Translations under genes and position numbers: made by a program
Notes under the pieces: generated by a model
What the model was told of the DNA's origin: nothing
Seen by the model: only the letters and a program-made list of their open reading frames with translations
Databases searched by the model: none
Shown: piece by piece, positions 22,856-34,236 of the stretch
How positions within the stretch are numbered: position 1 is the first letter of the stretch
Layout: every line of letters begins with the position of its first letter
Source of the DNA: Adineta steineri
Lineage: Eukaryota > Rotifera > Eurotatoria > Adinetida > Adinetidae
Direction: 5' to 3'
Assembly: GCA_905250115.1 (NCBI GenBank)
Contig: CAJNOI010000199.1
Location: 1 to 64,000 of the forward strand
Length of the DNA stretch: 64,000 nucleotides

Positions 22856-23921
22856 TATTAAATATAAAAATTATACAACTATAAAAATATTCAGCAGACG
22901 ATAAGAAACGAATACATGAAGAACGTAGCATCAATAGTCCGATTGTAACCAATTAAGAAGAATTCTATACAGAGGACGCTGTATAATGATCTAATACAAT
23001 TCATAGTTAGGGTAGTAGTTTTTACATTAAAACTTTGATTATATATTTGAATTGTTGATAAAAGCAAAATAACTGTTTCAATAAGAACAGATTGTTCTAT
23101 TTAATGTGTTTGCCTTTTCATTTATTTACAGGTATGCAACGAGAGTTTACTAACGTACAGCCTTTTATTATTTTGGAATAATAGATTTGATAAGCAGTAT
23201 ATGATCAAACAAAAGTTTTTGTACAATAAAAACTATTGAATAAGAAGAAGGTCACATGATGATCGTATATGGTACATACTGCTTCATTATGAACAGCTTA
23301 AAAAGTATCATCTAAGTTTGTTTGACACAAAAGAATAGAGCTGTATGTATATACGACTTTTCTCATTGAATACAGGCAAAATGCACAAATAATAGTACGT
23401 TGAACGTGATTTTTTTTTAGGATGTAAGAACAGACGTACTTTGAAAAGCTTTTGTTAGCGCTAAGAACAGCGAAGTTTCAATCGTGTTGTTTGATTGGTT
23501 CTCGTTTGATCAATGAGCAGACAAATATTTCTAAATTCATTATTTTTAATAGAATACATATTTTAAAGTTATTCTCAAATAGAATAAAACTGCGTATCTT
23601 TAAACTACCCATACGATAAAACGACACAGACATCATTTCTTTCTCATCACACCTGTATAATTAATTATCTGTATATTATGTTCTCTAACTTATACAAACT
23701 TTATTTATAACTCAAATGTATTTTTAAGAGAGTCTATGATTTAAAAAAAAACGCAAAATGTTTCATTTCTTGACAAACACTCTTATGGTCTTCCTTCATA
23801 ATCTTATCTTAACATAGGTTAGAAGGTCATAAGTAATCTTTTCTTTCTTCTCGTTTAATAAAGATTCATTATTCTTTTTTCGTTCATTCTTATTGTTCTA
23901 GATAGATATTGAATTACAATC
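22856..23921. promoter_or_regulatory. Divergent intergenic region, about 1.07 kb
   Basis: It separates the SAM gene (-) from MFSD11 (+) and must hold both promoters. AT-rich; no coding exon, repeat family or RNA gene recognised. Confidence 0.35.
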
Positions 23922-26050
23922 ATGGATAGTCGATTTATCAATGTTGTTCTACTTGGCTCAGCATTTATGGTTTTATTTACAGCATTTCAAGCTACTGGCA
24001 TGATATCAGTATAGATATTCTTTAAAAATTTATGATAATGAATATTTTTAAAATATTCTTTCTAGCAAAGTGCATTGGAAGGTGTTAAAAATGAAACAGT
24101 TAATGGAACGAGTTTTCATGGCAGTGGTTATATCAGGTGAGAATAAAAATTACTTTAGTGTAATGATTAGAGAAAACGATAAAAACAAACTGTAGAATCA
24201 TTTTTATTCTGGTCATGTCTATGCAGTTTAACGCGGAGAACTACTTACAAGCATTGATTAAATTTTACATCTAAGTATTATCAAAACTTAAGCGGTCAAG
24301 GACAATGCTAAACGAGGGCATTCATGATGATTTATTCTGAGTTTTCCTCACAATGTATGTTAATTTCTTATATGAATTTTAGCATGGCTATTCTATATTC
24401 ATTTTTCTCTTTAACAAATGTATTTGCACCTGCTATTGTAGCAATTTTGGGTCCAGCTGTTTCTATGTTCTTTGGTGGAACAACTTATTTGTAAATAAAT
24501 AAAATATTTCTAATTTATTCTTTAATAATATACTAATTTCTAGTCTATATGTTGTTTCATTTATTTATCCAATGACATGGTCATATTATGTTATATCTAT
24601 ATTAATCGGTATAGGAGCAGCTATTTTATGGACAGCACAAGGAGTCTATCTAACAAAAAATTCTGATGATATGACTGTAAGTCGTAATTCTGGTATCTTT
24701 TGGGCGTTATTTCAAGTTAGGTAAGTTTATAGAATGATTTCCTTCGTTGTATATATTATATTTTGTTTATCTAAATAGTCTTCTATCTGGTAATATTTAT
24801 GTGTTTGTAGCATTAAAAACTCAAATAATTGATCGTGCTACACGTATTCCATTATTTGCTGTGTTTTCAATTGTATCAGGTGCTGGTCTAGTCTTATTTA
24901 TTTTTATTATATGGCGTTCATATGTTGAAAAACGTCGGGATAATATACCTCCTATCGAAGAACCGAAAAAAAGTACAGCAGCAGATATTGTTCAAACATT
25001 AAAAGTAGCTGTAAGATTATTAAAAACACGAAATATGCTCTTACTACTTATTCCATTTTCTTATACGGGTATATAATTACAATGAATATATATATATTTC
25101 ATAATCTATATTGAATAACCAATAGGTTTATCAAATACATTATTTACAGGAGTTTTTGCAACATGTATCGGACATTATGTTAAATACGGAGGTAAAAAAA
25201 GAATATTATTTAAGAATACATTGATTTATTTCTATCTTATATAGATACTCGAAAACGACTGATTGGTTTACATGGTCTTCTTGTAGGCTGTGGGGAAATT
25301 TTAGGTAAATTTAACTATGAATATAGAAATAATGATTTTGTTTTACTTCTAGGTGGAGGATTATTTGGATTTATAACAAAGCCAAAAACTGCATCACAAA
25401 AAGCTTTAATGATTCTTGTTGGTTGTATTTTACATATGATATATTTTTATTCTGTATTTGTTAATTTTCCATTCGATTCAGCACAAAAGGAAAGTACTGA
25501 AAAACCATTCTTTGATTTTAGGTAAAATTATAATAAATAACAAAAACAAAGTAAAACATACTATTCTTTTCTAGTGCAACAACAAGTCAAGTTATTACAT
25601 TTATTGGTTCATTTATTGTTGGTCTAGGTGATAGTAGTATGAACACTCAAGTAAATCGTCTTTTTATAGGAATGTATTTTTGAATAATTTTATTTTAGTT
25701 AATGAATATTTTAGCATCGCGATATAAACAAACGACTGCTTCAGCTTTTGCCATATTTAAACTTGTTCAGGTAAATATTCTTTCATCGTTTTTTTGAAAT
25801 TATGTATGTATCTATTTACTTTCAGTCGTTGATGGCTGCTGTAGCATTTTTTTATGCAGGCGCATTACAAATTCAATGGCAAATATTGATTGTTGTGATA
25901 TTTTTATTCTTTAGCACATTAGCTTTCTTTGCAGTTTTATTTGATGAAGAAAATACTGAAGGAATAGCACCTTTAGTAACGAATATAAGTACAGAAGAAG
26001 ATGATGATGATACTGGCAATCGAAATTATTCATCTCTTGTTGAATCATAA
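23922..26050 (+). CDS. MFSD11: UNC93-like MFS protein MFSD11
   Basis: Eleven exons: 23922-24008, 24066-24136, 24383-24490, 24544-24720, 24779-25068, 25126-25191, 25245-25304, 25353-25521, 25575-25650, 25699-25770, 25826-26050 (1401 nt, 466 aa; vertebrate MFSD11 is about 449). Features of the UNC93 group: NVVLLGSAFMVLFTAFQ in TM1, an N-glycosylated loop (NETVNGTS), PMTWSYYVISILIGIGAAIL, then WTAQGVYLT, GIFWALFQ, and a late LGDSSMNTQ. About 11-12 helices are expected. The C-terminal tail is acidic (EEDDDDTGN). Likely a multipass protein of the plasma or endomembrane system. Its substrate is unknown. Confidence 0.92.
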
Positions 26051-27187
26051 AATATATGATGTTTTTCATATTTTTGATTATCTTTTTTTTGTATAATAGT
26101 AGCTGATGTGATTTTATAAAAAGTACTTTAAGTACGTATATGATTGATTTGATTTATGTTAATAAAAATCTTATGTATTATTTAACTGACAAAATTCTCT
26201 TTAGTTAAACATTCCTTCACATAGGAAAATCAGCCTAATTGAATATAAGAATTTAAAATTCGTCAAGGGCTAACCAAGAGTAAATCCAATTGTAAAGTTT
26301 GGCTGAATGATATATAGAATGTAATAGCGACCAAGATAAATAAATGAAGAACAGAATCTCATAGATTTATAAAAATCAACAAAACTTGATTACCATACAA
26401 GTTTTTTAAACTAAAGATAACATTGCAAACGGTACTTTTATCAGATAATATGATCTATTTTAATCATATTAATATAAATACAAGAAATATTCCAACCAAC
26501 AAAAATAATCTGTATTGATAATATCGTCATAATGTTACAATCTATTTCGATAGAGAAGACAAAATGTTATATAATCGAGTGTTGAAGTACTTTTTCTGAG
26601 ATCAAAATTTATAGAATAATATCCTTTACGCATCATAAATACATCAGCCGAAACGGCTAACGTGTCTGTGCGTTACTTTTTGCTGAACTTATAACACATA
26701 AATGAGAGCCCATAGAAAGCTAAGAGTTTGCTCTTCAAAGCCTAGTTGAGGTTCGTATGGATTTTGACAAGCACACTTTCGTATACAAAATAAGTTGTCT
26801 TTCAGTTTTTCACAATGTCTTCTATAAAGTCTATAAATGTAACAAAATGATGAAAACGGTAACGCACAGACATTTGGCCGACATAACAATTTAATAGTGA
26901 ATCACGAATAGCTGATTCAACCTTTCGTTGGTTCAACAAAATGAACATTTCTTCTTTCTCTATCGTACATCAATAGTGAATCATCGAAATGCAAGTTATT
27001 CACTATATAGAATTGTATCCTATGAGATGTTTTATGATATGACATTTAAAAATAAAGCGAGAACATAGATATTCATCTTCTTTTGTTATTTTTATTCTGT
27101 TCTTTCGTTAAATATTTTGTTGTTGATTAACATCAAAATCAAGAAAAACAAAAACAACTTTTGTTTCATAAACGTTAGATTAATTAT
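26051..27187. other. Intergenic, no firm gene
   Basis: Between the convergent MFSD11 and eL28 genes. It holds the inverted-repeat pair at 26655-26879. A Cys-rich open frame (minus strand, 26689-26889) lies mostly between those arms; it has no ATG of its own and no joining exon. Confidence 0.45.
26655..26879. repeat. MITE-like element with about 20-bp terminal inverted repeats
   Basis: Left arm GGCTAACGTGTCTGTGCGTT (26655 onward, then AC). The right arm at 26859-26879 is its near-exact reverse complement, GTAACGCACAGACATTTGGC plus C. Length 225 bp. No clear target-site duplication. The interior carries a minus-strand frame with a Cys-rich peptide (CEKLKDNLFCIRKCAC). Confidence 0.5.
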
Positions 27188-27902
27188 CTATGAAGCGGCT
27201 GTTGTTGTTGTATTTTTGGCTGAACGTTTTGTGCCAGTTGTTGCTGCTGTTGTTGTAGCGGTTGGTGCAGCAGTTGTTAAAGCCATACGTTGACCACGAA
27301 GTAATGCTGATGCACGACGAAGAGCAGCCTGAAAATAAACAAATTTTATACATATAAATATATATTAGTAAATTACAAACTAACCATTTTAAGATCTTTA
27401 CGATAACGTTTATGACGGATTGTTCGTCGGATACTTGATAATGTACGACGTGAATCCTTGGTAAGTTTAGTTTTAAGAAAACGTTTGGCTGGTTTTTGCA
27501 TGTCTGAACGAACAAAAAAAGTAAATTCTTTTAAAATGATAAAAGCCAAAATTCTTACTTTTGATACTGCCAGTTGAAAAAACAACACCTTTACCATCTT
27601 TAACGGCTTCAACACCAACAACTTTTGGATGAATAAGACCATTATAACGGAACGTGTTACGATTTTTCAAATTGTTTGGTTCCTTAAAGAATTAAAAATT
27701 AAAAAATAATTTCTAAATAATTAACAAACAGTTGTAAATGTGCCCAATTTTCGTCTGTGTAAAAAGGATGAAGTGTTACGAATAACCATCCATTGAACAT
27801 TTGATGAAGCTTGATCGAATCCTAAGTAATTATTATATAATAAATAAAAAACATTTTTTTCTTCTATTATCATAAACAAAAATACTTACGTCCACGTGCC
27901 AT
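27188..27902 (-). CDS. RPL28: 60S ribosomal protein L28 (eL28)
   Basis: Five exons: 27890-27902, 27730-27821, 27559-27682, 27385-27503, 27188-27328 (489 nt, 162 aa; human 137). Family marks: [75 protein letters not shown]. The last about 35 residues are a Thr/Ala-rich tail ending [13 protein letters not shown], not found in vertebrate eL28. It is a structural protein of the large cytosolic ribosomal subunit. The first coding exon is 13 nt. Donors include GTTTGT and GTTAGT. Confidence 0.96.
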
Positions 27903-28375
27903 AATTTGGGCAATGAAATATGATTAAAAAATAATCTAATCTAAAATAAGAGAATGATCAAAAGTTTTGTTAACTTTTATTATTTCGTGTCTTCTAAATA
28001 AATAAAAATAAACAATAAAAATAGAAATTTTCTTTCTCATTCATGATTGGTGATTATCGTTGGCCATACTGTAATGCATGTTTGCGTACTTTAGTTTATC
28101 GTTAATGCACTAGTGTGTCAGATGTATATTGTTGTTAAAAGACGTCGCTAACGTCAATATAAAATATTTTATTAATTCTTATTTTGTATTTTAAGACACG
28201 TATAATTATCAATGGATGATTTCGAAAATATGACGCATTAAAAGGACACAAGAACGAAATGTTAAAACAAGAATTTGATGGTGAGTTAGAAAAATAATCT
28301 TATTTTTCATTTCTATTTTTTTCATTCATCATCAATAAATATTTTCGATAGTTAGATTTACATTTACGTTATTTC
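27903..28375. promoter_or_regulatory. Divergent region between RPL28 and EDEM1
   Basis: 473 bp between the two ATGs. Upstream of the EDEM1 ATG, an acceptor-like CGATAG precedes an in-frame open stretch (28353-28375), so a 5' UTR intron or a trans-splice site is possible. The small frame starting at 28213 stops after nine codons. Confidence 0.35.
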
Positions 28376-31313
28376 ATGGCTATACTTATGTTTATCTTAA
28401 TATTACTTCTATTTATTTTCACATGCGCCTATAATCCTGGTACATCAACGAAAATAAATAATTCCAATATAACGAAAATTTCTAATGAACAACGTTATCA
28501 ACATTATCTATATTTTCCACGATCGGAACGTTTACAATATCGTGAAAAAGCACGAGAAATGTTTCAATTTGGATATGACAATTATATGAAATATGCATTT
28601 CCACAAGATGAACTCGATCCAATTCATTGTCGAGGACGTGGACCTGATATTGAAAGACCGTATGAAATATATATATTTGCCATTCATTAATTTCTTCTTT
28701 TCTTCTATTCTATAGTGAAAATTATAATATCAATGATGTTCTAGGAGAATTTTCATTGACATTAATCGATAGTCTTGATACACTTGCTGTGATGGGAAAT
28801 GTTTCCGAATTTCAACATGCCATTAAACTTGTTATTGATCATGTACATTTTGATAGAAATTCAACTATACAAGTATTTGAAGCAACAATTCGGTATGTTA
28901 TAAAAATCAGTTTTGTTTTGAAAATACTTACTTGATTCTTTTAAAGTGTACTTGGTGCACTTCTTTCAGCACATTTATTAATTGTTGATCCATTACAACC
29001 ATTTGGTAATTTAACAATACCAAATTATGATAATGAATTACTTGACCTTGCTCATGATCTAGCATCAAGATTATTACCTGCTTTTGAAAAAACTCCACAT
29101 GGTTTACCATATCCACGTGTAAGTTTATTTTATTAGTATATGGTATGATAGATTTGGAATATTATATTTAGGTAAATTTAATGACAGGAATTGTTGATGG
29201 ATCAAGAAATGATACATCAACAGCAGGTGCTGGTTCACTTTCGTTAGAATTTAGTATTTTAAGTCGACTTGTCGGTGATCCTGTTTATGAACAAGTTGCA
29301 CGAAGAGCTGTTAAATCATTATGGGATAAACGAAATAATGTTACAGGATTATTAGGTTTGTTTAGATTTACTATAAAGATGAGAATTTAGTTTAGATTAA
29401 AAGATTATAGGATAATCAGAATTTAATATCCTAAGTAATTGAATTATTCTATTTCAGGCAGTGTGATTGATGTAAATAGTGGTGAATGGCTTGGTCAATT
29501 ATCAGGTCTTGGTGCTGGTATTGATTCATTTTTCGAATACCTTTTAAAAGTAATTCAAATCTATCATAATCTTCTTCTAAATAATTTTCCTATTTAGAAT
29601 TATATTCTATTCGGTGATGAAGCTGATTTACGAATGTTTGACGATGCCTATGAAAGTGTTACGCAATATCTTCGTCGAGGGTTAATATGATTTTAAATGT
29701 TTTTGTATATAAATAATTTTTTGCAAATAGTCGAGTGAATTGTATGGATGAAGATGGTATTCATCCAATGTTTGTTAATGTAAATATGCATACGGGACAG
29801 TTAGCAACAACATGGATTGATGCTTTACAAGCATCATTTTCTGCTGTACAAGTTTTACGTGGTGATATTGATGAAGCAATTTGTTTACATGCACTTTATT
29901 ATTCAATATGGAGAAAATTTGGTGTTTTACCTGAACGTTTTAATTGGCAAATAAAAATGCCTGATGTTTTATTTTATCCATTAAGACCAGAATTTATTGA
30001 ATCAACTTATTTTCTATATCAAGCAACAAAAAATCCATTTTATTTACATGTTGGTCGAGATATTTTAGATAATTTAAATACATATACAAGAGTCGAGTAT
30101 GTCGAAAAACAAAACAAATTGTTTAATTATTCGATTTTTTTTTAAATAGATGTGGTTTTGCTACTGTACATGATGTTCGAGATAAAACATTAGAAGATCG
30201 TATGGAATCATTTTTCCTAAGTGAAACATGCAAATATTTGTTTCTGGTAAGATTAATTATTTTAAAAAATTCATAAAAACAAAATTTGTTTACATTTAGT
30301 TATTTGATGAAGAAAATTATTTAAATCAACATGGTGCAAATCATTATATATTTACAACAGAAGCACATATTATACCTTTAATGGCTAAATTAAGAAAAAA
30401 AATTATAAATTTCGATGAAATGACATCTATTAGTGAAAATCAAGAGAATGAAGGTGATAAACCAACTCATACAAGTGAACACGAATTAATAAATGTCAAT
30501 AGAAATATTATCAAAGTCGAAACAAATCTTATTCCAATTAGAAAAAAACGAATTAATGAAACAAGTGTAAGTAAAATTTTATCACAAGAAGAAAAGCGCA
30601 TATATTTTCTCATGCTAATAATTATATGATCAATATTCGAGTTCTGATGCGAGCGCTATTCAACTTTTAAGACTCATATTCATAGTCTCGATAAATAAGA
30701 TATGATTGTGATGTTGATCTTGAAAGAATTGTCACTAGTCTTAGTCATCTTTATTTGAATATATATGCCATCGTTGGTCTTCGTAACTCTCTGTAGATGT
30801 TTTCTCTTATTTTATATACACTCCTACATAAATATTTATTGGAACAATTTCTCTAGAAATGAAACAAAAAATAGAGACTATGACAGTCGTGATACGAAAG
30901 GAAAGGAATCAATATTAGTCAAATATTTGTTATGATCTCGGGTAGAAAAAGAATCCTTTTGAATTATTTATTTCTATTCGTGATATACGATGGATTATCG
31001 AATCAGAGTTTCAAATTTTTACTCCTATTCTCTCATAATTCTTACAGTTTCTTTTTTTACAAATTATACCGAATAAGATCGTCTATTACGATTGTATCAT
31101 TATTAATGAATATAGAACCGAGGAGAAAAAACAAATGCTGATAAACTCCAGAATTCATTTATAATATAGTGACGTATGAATATTTAATTCAATTCCTTTT
31201 TTTTCTATTAGTGTCGATCTCGCCCAATGTCTGATCGACATCAACTACCACTCAGTGCCAATCTACTCTATCAACTTGATGAAATGGTTGGTGTTATAGC
31301 AACTCAAACATAA
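28376..31313 (+). CDS. EDEM1: EDEM1-like ER degradation-enhancing alpha-mannosidase (GH47)
   Basis: Ten exons: 28376-28659, 28716-28892, 28947-29118, 29172-29355, 29458-29549, 29598-29680, 29731-30096, 30150-30246, 30300-30566, 31212-31313 (1824 nt, 607 aa; human 657). It starts with a hydrophobic signal/anchor ([19 protein letters not shown]). GH47 landmarks: [95 protein letters not shown]. The last exon gives CRSRP...[18 protein letters not shown], matching the EDEM1 C-terminus; it lies past a 645-nt intron and is easily missed. It trims mannose from N-glycans of misfolded glycoproteins in the ER so they enter ERAD. I prefer EDEM1 over EDEM2/3 because of that tail and the absence of a PA domain. 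Confidence 0.94.
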
Positions 31314-31597
31314 ATGCTCAAAAAACAAAATAACGCGAATGTTTATACGATCGGTGCTCATCTAAGAAATATTTTCATCTTACGGTTGATTTATTGTCTT
31401 TCAAAGTGTGAAGAAAGTTTTGTTTTTAGTCAGATATTCTTTCTATTTTCTTGTCTTTTTTTTCTTCTTTGTTGTTCCTATGTCGGTGTCTTTCAACAAA
31501 TTTATTTATTTATTATATATTGTATATTTTATTGGGTGCTTATGACGAGAATCAGTACATAAGTTTGGTTTTCATTTTGTTAGATTAAAACAAAATT

Positions 31598-32156
31598 ATG
31601 ATTATCGATCAAGTATTATTAGGTTTAGCAGGTTTAGCTGCATCATTATATTCAATTTATGTTAAAAATCAACATAAAAAAAATCCGAAATATAAAGCCT
31701 TATGTGATTTGGGACCAAATGCAAGTTGTACTAAAGTTTTATCAAGCAAGTAAGAAAATATTTTATTCGATTTTATTTCAGAAAATAACTTGATTTATAT
31801 TAGATATGGTACTGGATTTGGAATTGCAGATACTTTATTTGGTAAAAATAGCACACTAAATCAATCAAATAGTAATTTAGGTACTATTTTTTATACTTTA
31901 CAAATTATTTTTGGTATGAATATTAAATTTTTTCTTATTTGCTTATTGTTTTATTTTTCTAAAAGGTTTATTACCAATACCATTATTCAGTAAATTGGCT
32001 TTAGTTTCATCGGTATTAGCTTGTATTGGTTCACTTTATTTGGCTTTTATTTTGGCTTTTATTCTTAAAGATTTATGTCTTGTATGTATTACAACATATA
32101 TAATCAATGCTGGTCTTCTTTGGTCAAATTTTCGAACGGTTTATTCCAAACACTGA
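31598..32156 (+). CDS. VKORC1: Vitamin K epoxide reductase (VKORC1-like)
   Basis: Three exons: 31598-31749, 31804-31913, 31966-32156 (453 nt, 150 aa; human VKORC1 163). Introns GTAAGA/TTAG and GTATGA/AAAG. The four functional Cys are present: Cys36 and Cys44 (CDLGPNASC) in the loop after TM1, and the active-site CLVC (Cys125, Cys128) in the last helices. Four helices fit. It is an ER membrane enzyme reducing vitamin K epoxide/quinone through disulfide relay and supports gamma-carboxylation or ER oxidative folding. VKORC1 versus VKORC1L1 cannot be told apart here. It starts 284 bp past EDEM1, same strand. Confidence 0.93.
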
Positions 32157-32961
32157 TAAAAATAATCTCGCAACGTCTTCTTTGTTTTTTCGATACTCAT
32201 TTACTCGTCCATATATTATCAAATATTAACGCATGTTTTGACAAATTGTTATTAATCCTGAAATTTTTTATTCAAACTAGATACATATAATAAAAGTTTG
32301 ACTTTGATAAAATCAAAGATTAGTTATTGTATAGACAAAAACAATAGCTACCAATTGGAATTTATTCTCTTGTTGTGAGATCATATTTTACAAATAACAT
32401 GAGTATAAAGGTTAATGAAATAGTTCATATCGAACAAAACAATGATTTGCATATGATTATTAATCAGTTAGTATATTGTAGAATAATAAAGGATATACAG
32501 CCATCGAATGCATTGACTCTGTATATGTTTGAACTGGAAAAATTAAGAAATTTTATTCGTAACATCGTTGTTGTTCTCTTACGATGTTTGCCCTTGAAAC
32601 AATGAGAAACTTCAATGTGCAAATTTTATCTATAATTACTTCATTCTATATACAAGTACTTGTCGGCAAGATTGAACTGTCGTACATTCAATTCTATTTA
32701 TGAATGTTGATCGTAACAAAAGGCAGTAATTGATACTGTAAATTATATTTCAATATATATATTTATTCACGTTTCTAAATTTGTATAGAATGCATGTGTT
32801 TTACTTTAAATAAAAATAGTTTGCATTTTNNNNNNNNNNNNNNNNNNNNNNNNNNNNNNNNNNNNNNNNNNNNNNNNNNNNNNNNNNNNNNNNNNNNNNN
32901 NNNNNNNNNNNNNNNNNNNNNNNNNNNNNTATGTATATACTTGTAAGAATATATAAATAAC
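32157..32961. other. Convergent intergenic region with assembly gap
   Basis: No coding exon supported. A 76-codon plus frame at 32375-32605 has no homology signal I recognise. It contains the 100-N gap at 32830-32929. Confidence 0.45.
32830..32929. other. Assembly gap (100 N)
   Basis: Exactly 100 N, the usual placeholder for an unknown scaffold gap. The real length is unknown. It lies 32 bp past the stop of the Myb/SANT gene. Confidence 0.95.
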
Positions 32962-34236
32962 CTACTCGTTAATATCACTCATATCATCTAGACTATTATT
33001 GTCTTCATGATCTTCTTGATCAGATAAATTATGGTTACCATTTGTTGATAATGATATGTCAGATTGAAGTTTTTGTAATGCAAGTTCTGTACGACGTTTT
33101 TCAATAGCAATACGTTCATTTTCACATTCATTCGTAGCTAATTTAATATCAAGATTTTTTCTTTCGATTAATAAACGTTCCTTATCGTAAACAAGTCTTT
33201 GACTTGTTAACTCAAGTGTCCGTTTTCGTTTGATCAATGACTCATATCGAAGTGAATTTTGTTGCTGTTGTTGTTGTAGCTGCTGCTGCTGCTGTGGTTG
33301 TCCATATGATGATTTACTTGTATTATTAATAACTTGTTGATTTACTGATGATTTTAATAATTTACGTCGTTTATCTAATGTACGTTTTGATATTTGACCA
33401 TTGTTTGATATTGCTACTGTTGATAAATGTGCTGGTTGATATGATTGAATATTTGATGTTAATTGATAATTTGTTATTGGACTTGGTGAATTATCTTCAT
33501 TACCAAGTAGACTAGCACTTTCATCACCTGGAGAATCTAATTGAACACTGATACCATTACCAAGATCTGATGATGGAGAATCAACTTTATCTGATGACTA
33601 AAAATAAACAAGAAACAATTTTTTTTTATGCAAGATTTAATTTAATTATTTTTGACAACTCATCATATAAAGATTTTTTGTGCATGGATAACTAACCTGT
33701 TCATTAAATGACATATCATGATGATTATTATTATTGTTATTATTCATATTTGACTGTTGTATTTGTTGATGATGTTGTTGTAATAATTGTTGATGTTGTA
33801 AAGCAGCAGCTAGCGTAGCATTAGGAGGAAAATGAGATGTAGATGTTACTGGTGCACGACAAATATTTAAAATACGATTATATACGTTCAATTGTTTATT
33901 TGATATTGATGTTGATGTACCTGCTAGTTGTGCTGCACGATAAGCAGCTGATTCACGTTTAGCTTCACTTTGTAATTTTTTCCATTTTCGTCGTACATCT
34001 TCAACAGTTCGTTCAACTTGTGGATAGTTTGTATTGAGATTATCGGTTATTTGTTTCCATATAGCTTGTTTTTGTGCTATAACACTTTTGGATGCTTCAC
34101 GAGAATGTAAACATTCTTTATAATTATCATATTGATCAATTATATACAAAACTTCATGATCAGTAAAATTTGGTTTACGACGTCGACCAACATGAAATGA
34201 ATCAATTGAAGATAAATCTGCTGTTTGATCGTTCAT
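32962..34236 (-). CDS. Myb/SANT-like DNA-binding protein (NAIF1/FSBP type)
   Basis: Two exons: 33697-34236 and 32962-33597 (1176 nt, 391 aa), intron GTTAGT/TTTTAG. Residues about 18-98 form a trihelical Myb/SANT-like domain of the Myb_DNA-bind_5 kind: RKPNFTDHEVLYIIDQY, then KQAIWKQITDNLNTNYP and VERTVEDVRRKWKKLQSEAK. A Gln/Asn/His-rich linker follows, then a Ser-rich region, then a coiled coil (about 320-375: SLIKRKRTLELTSQRLV..ERIAIEKRRTELALQKLQ) and an acidic end. The domain plan suggests a dimerising nuclear DNA-binding factor. Such domains are often derived from PIF/Harbinger transposon proteins, so domestication is possible. Confidence 0.82.

Noticed and set aside
27373..27670. Two overlapping minus-strand frames in the eL28 locus
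   Set aside because: They read through eL28 introns or in the wrong frame; the spliced eL28 model explains the sequence.
32375..32605. 76-codon plus frame after VKORC1
   Set aside because: No homology, no splice partners, and it lies in the 3' flank beside the gap.
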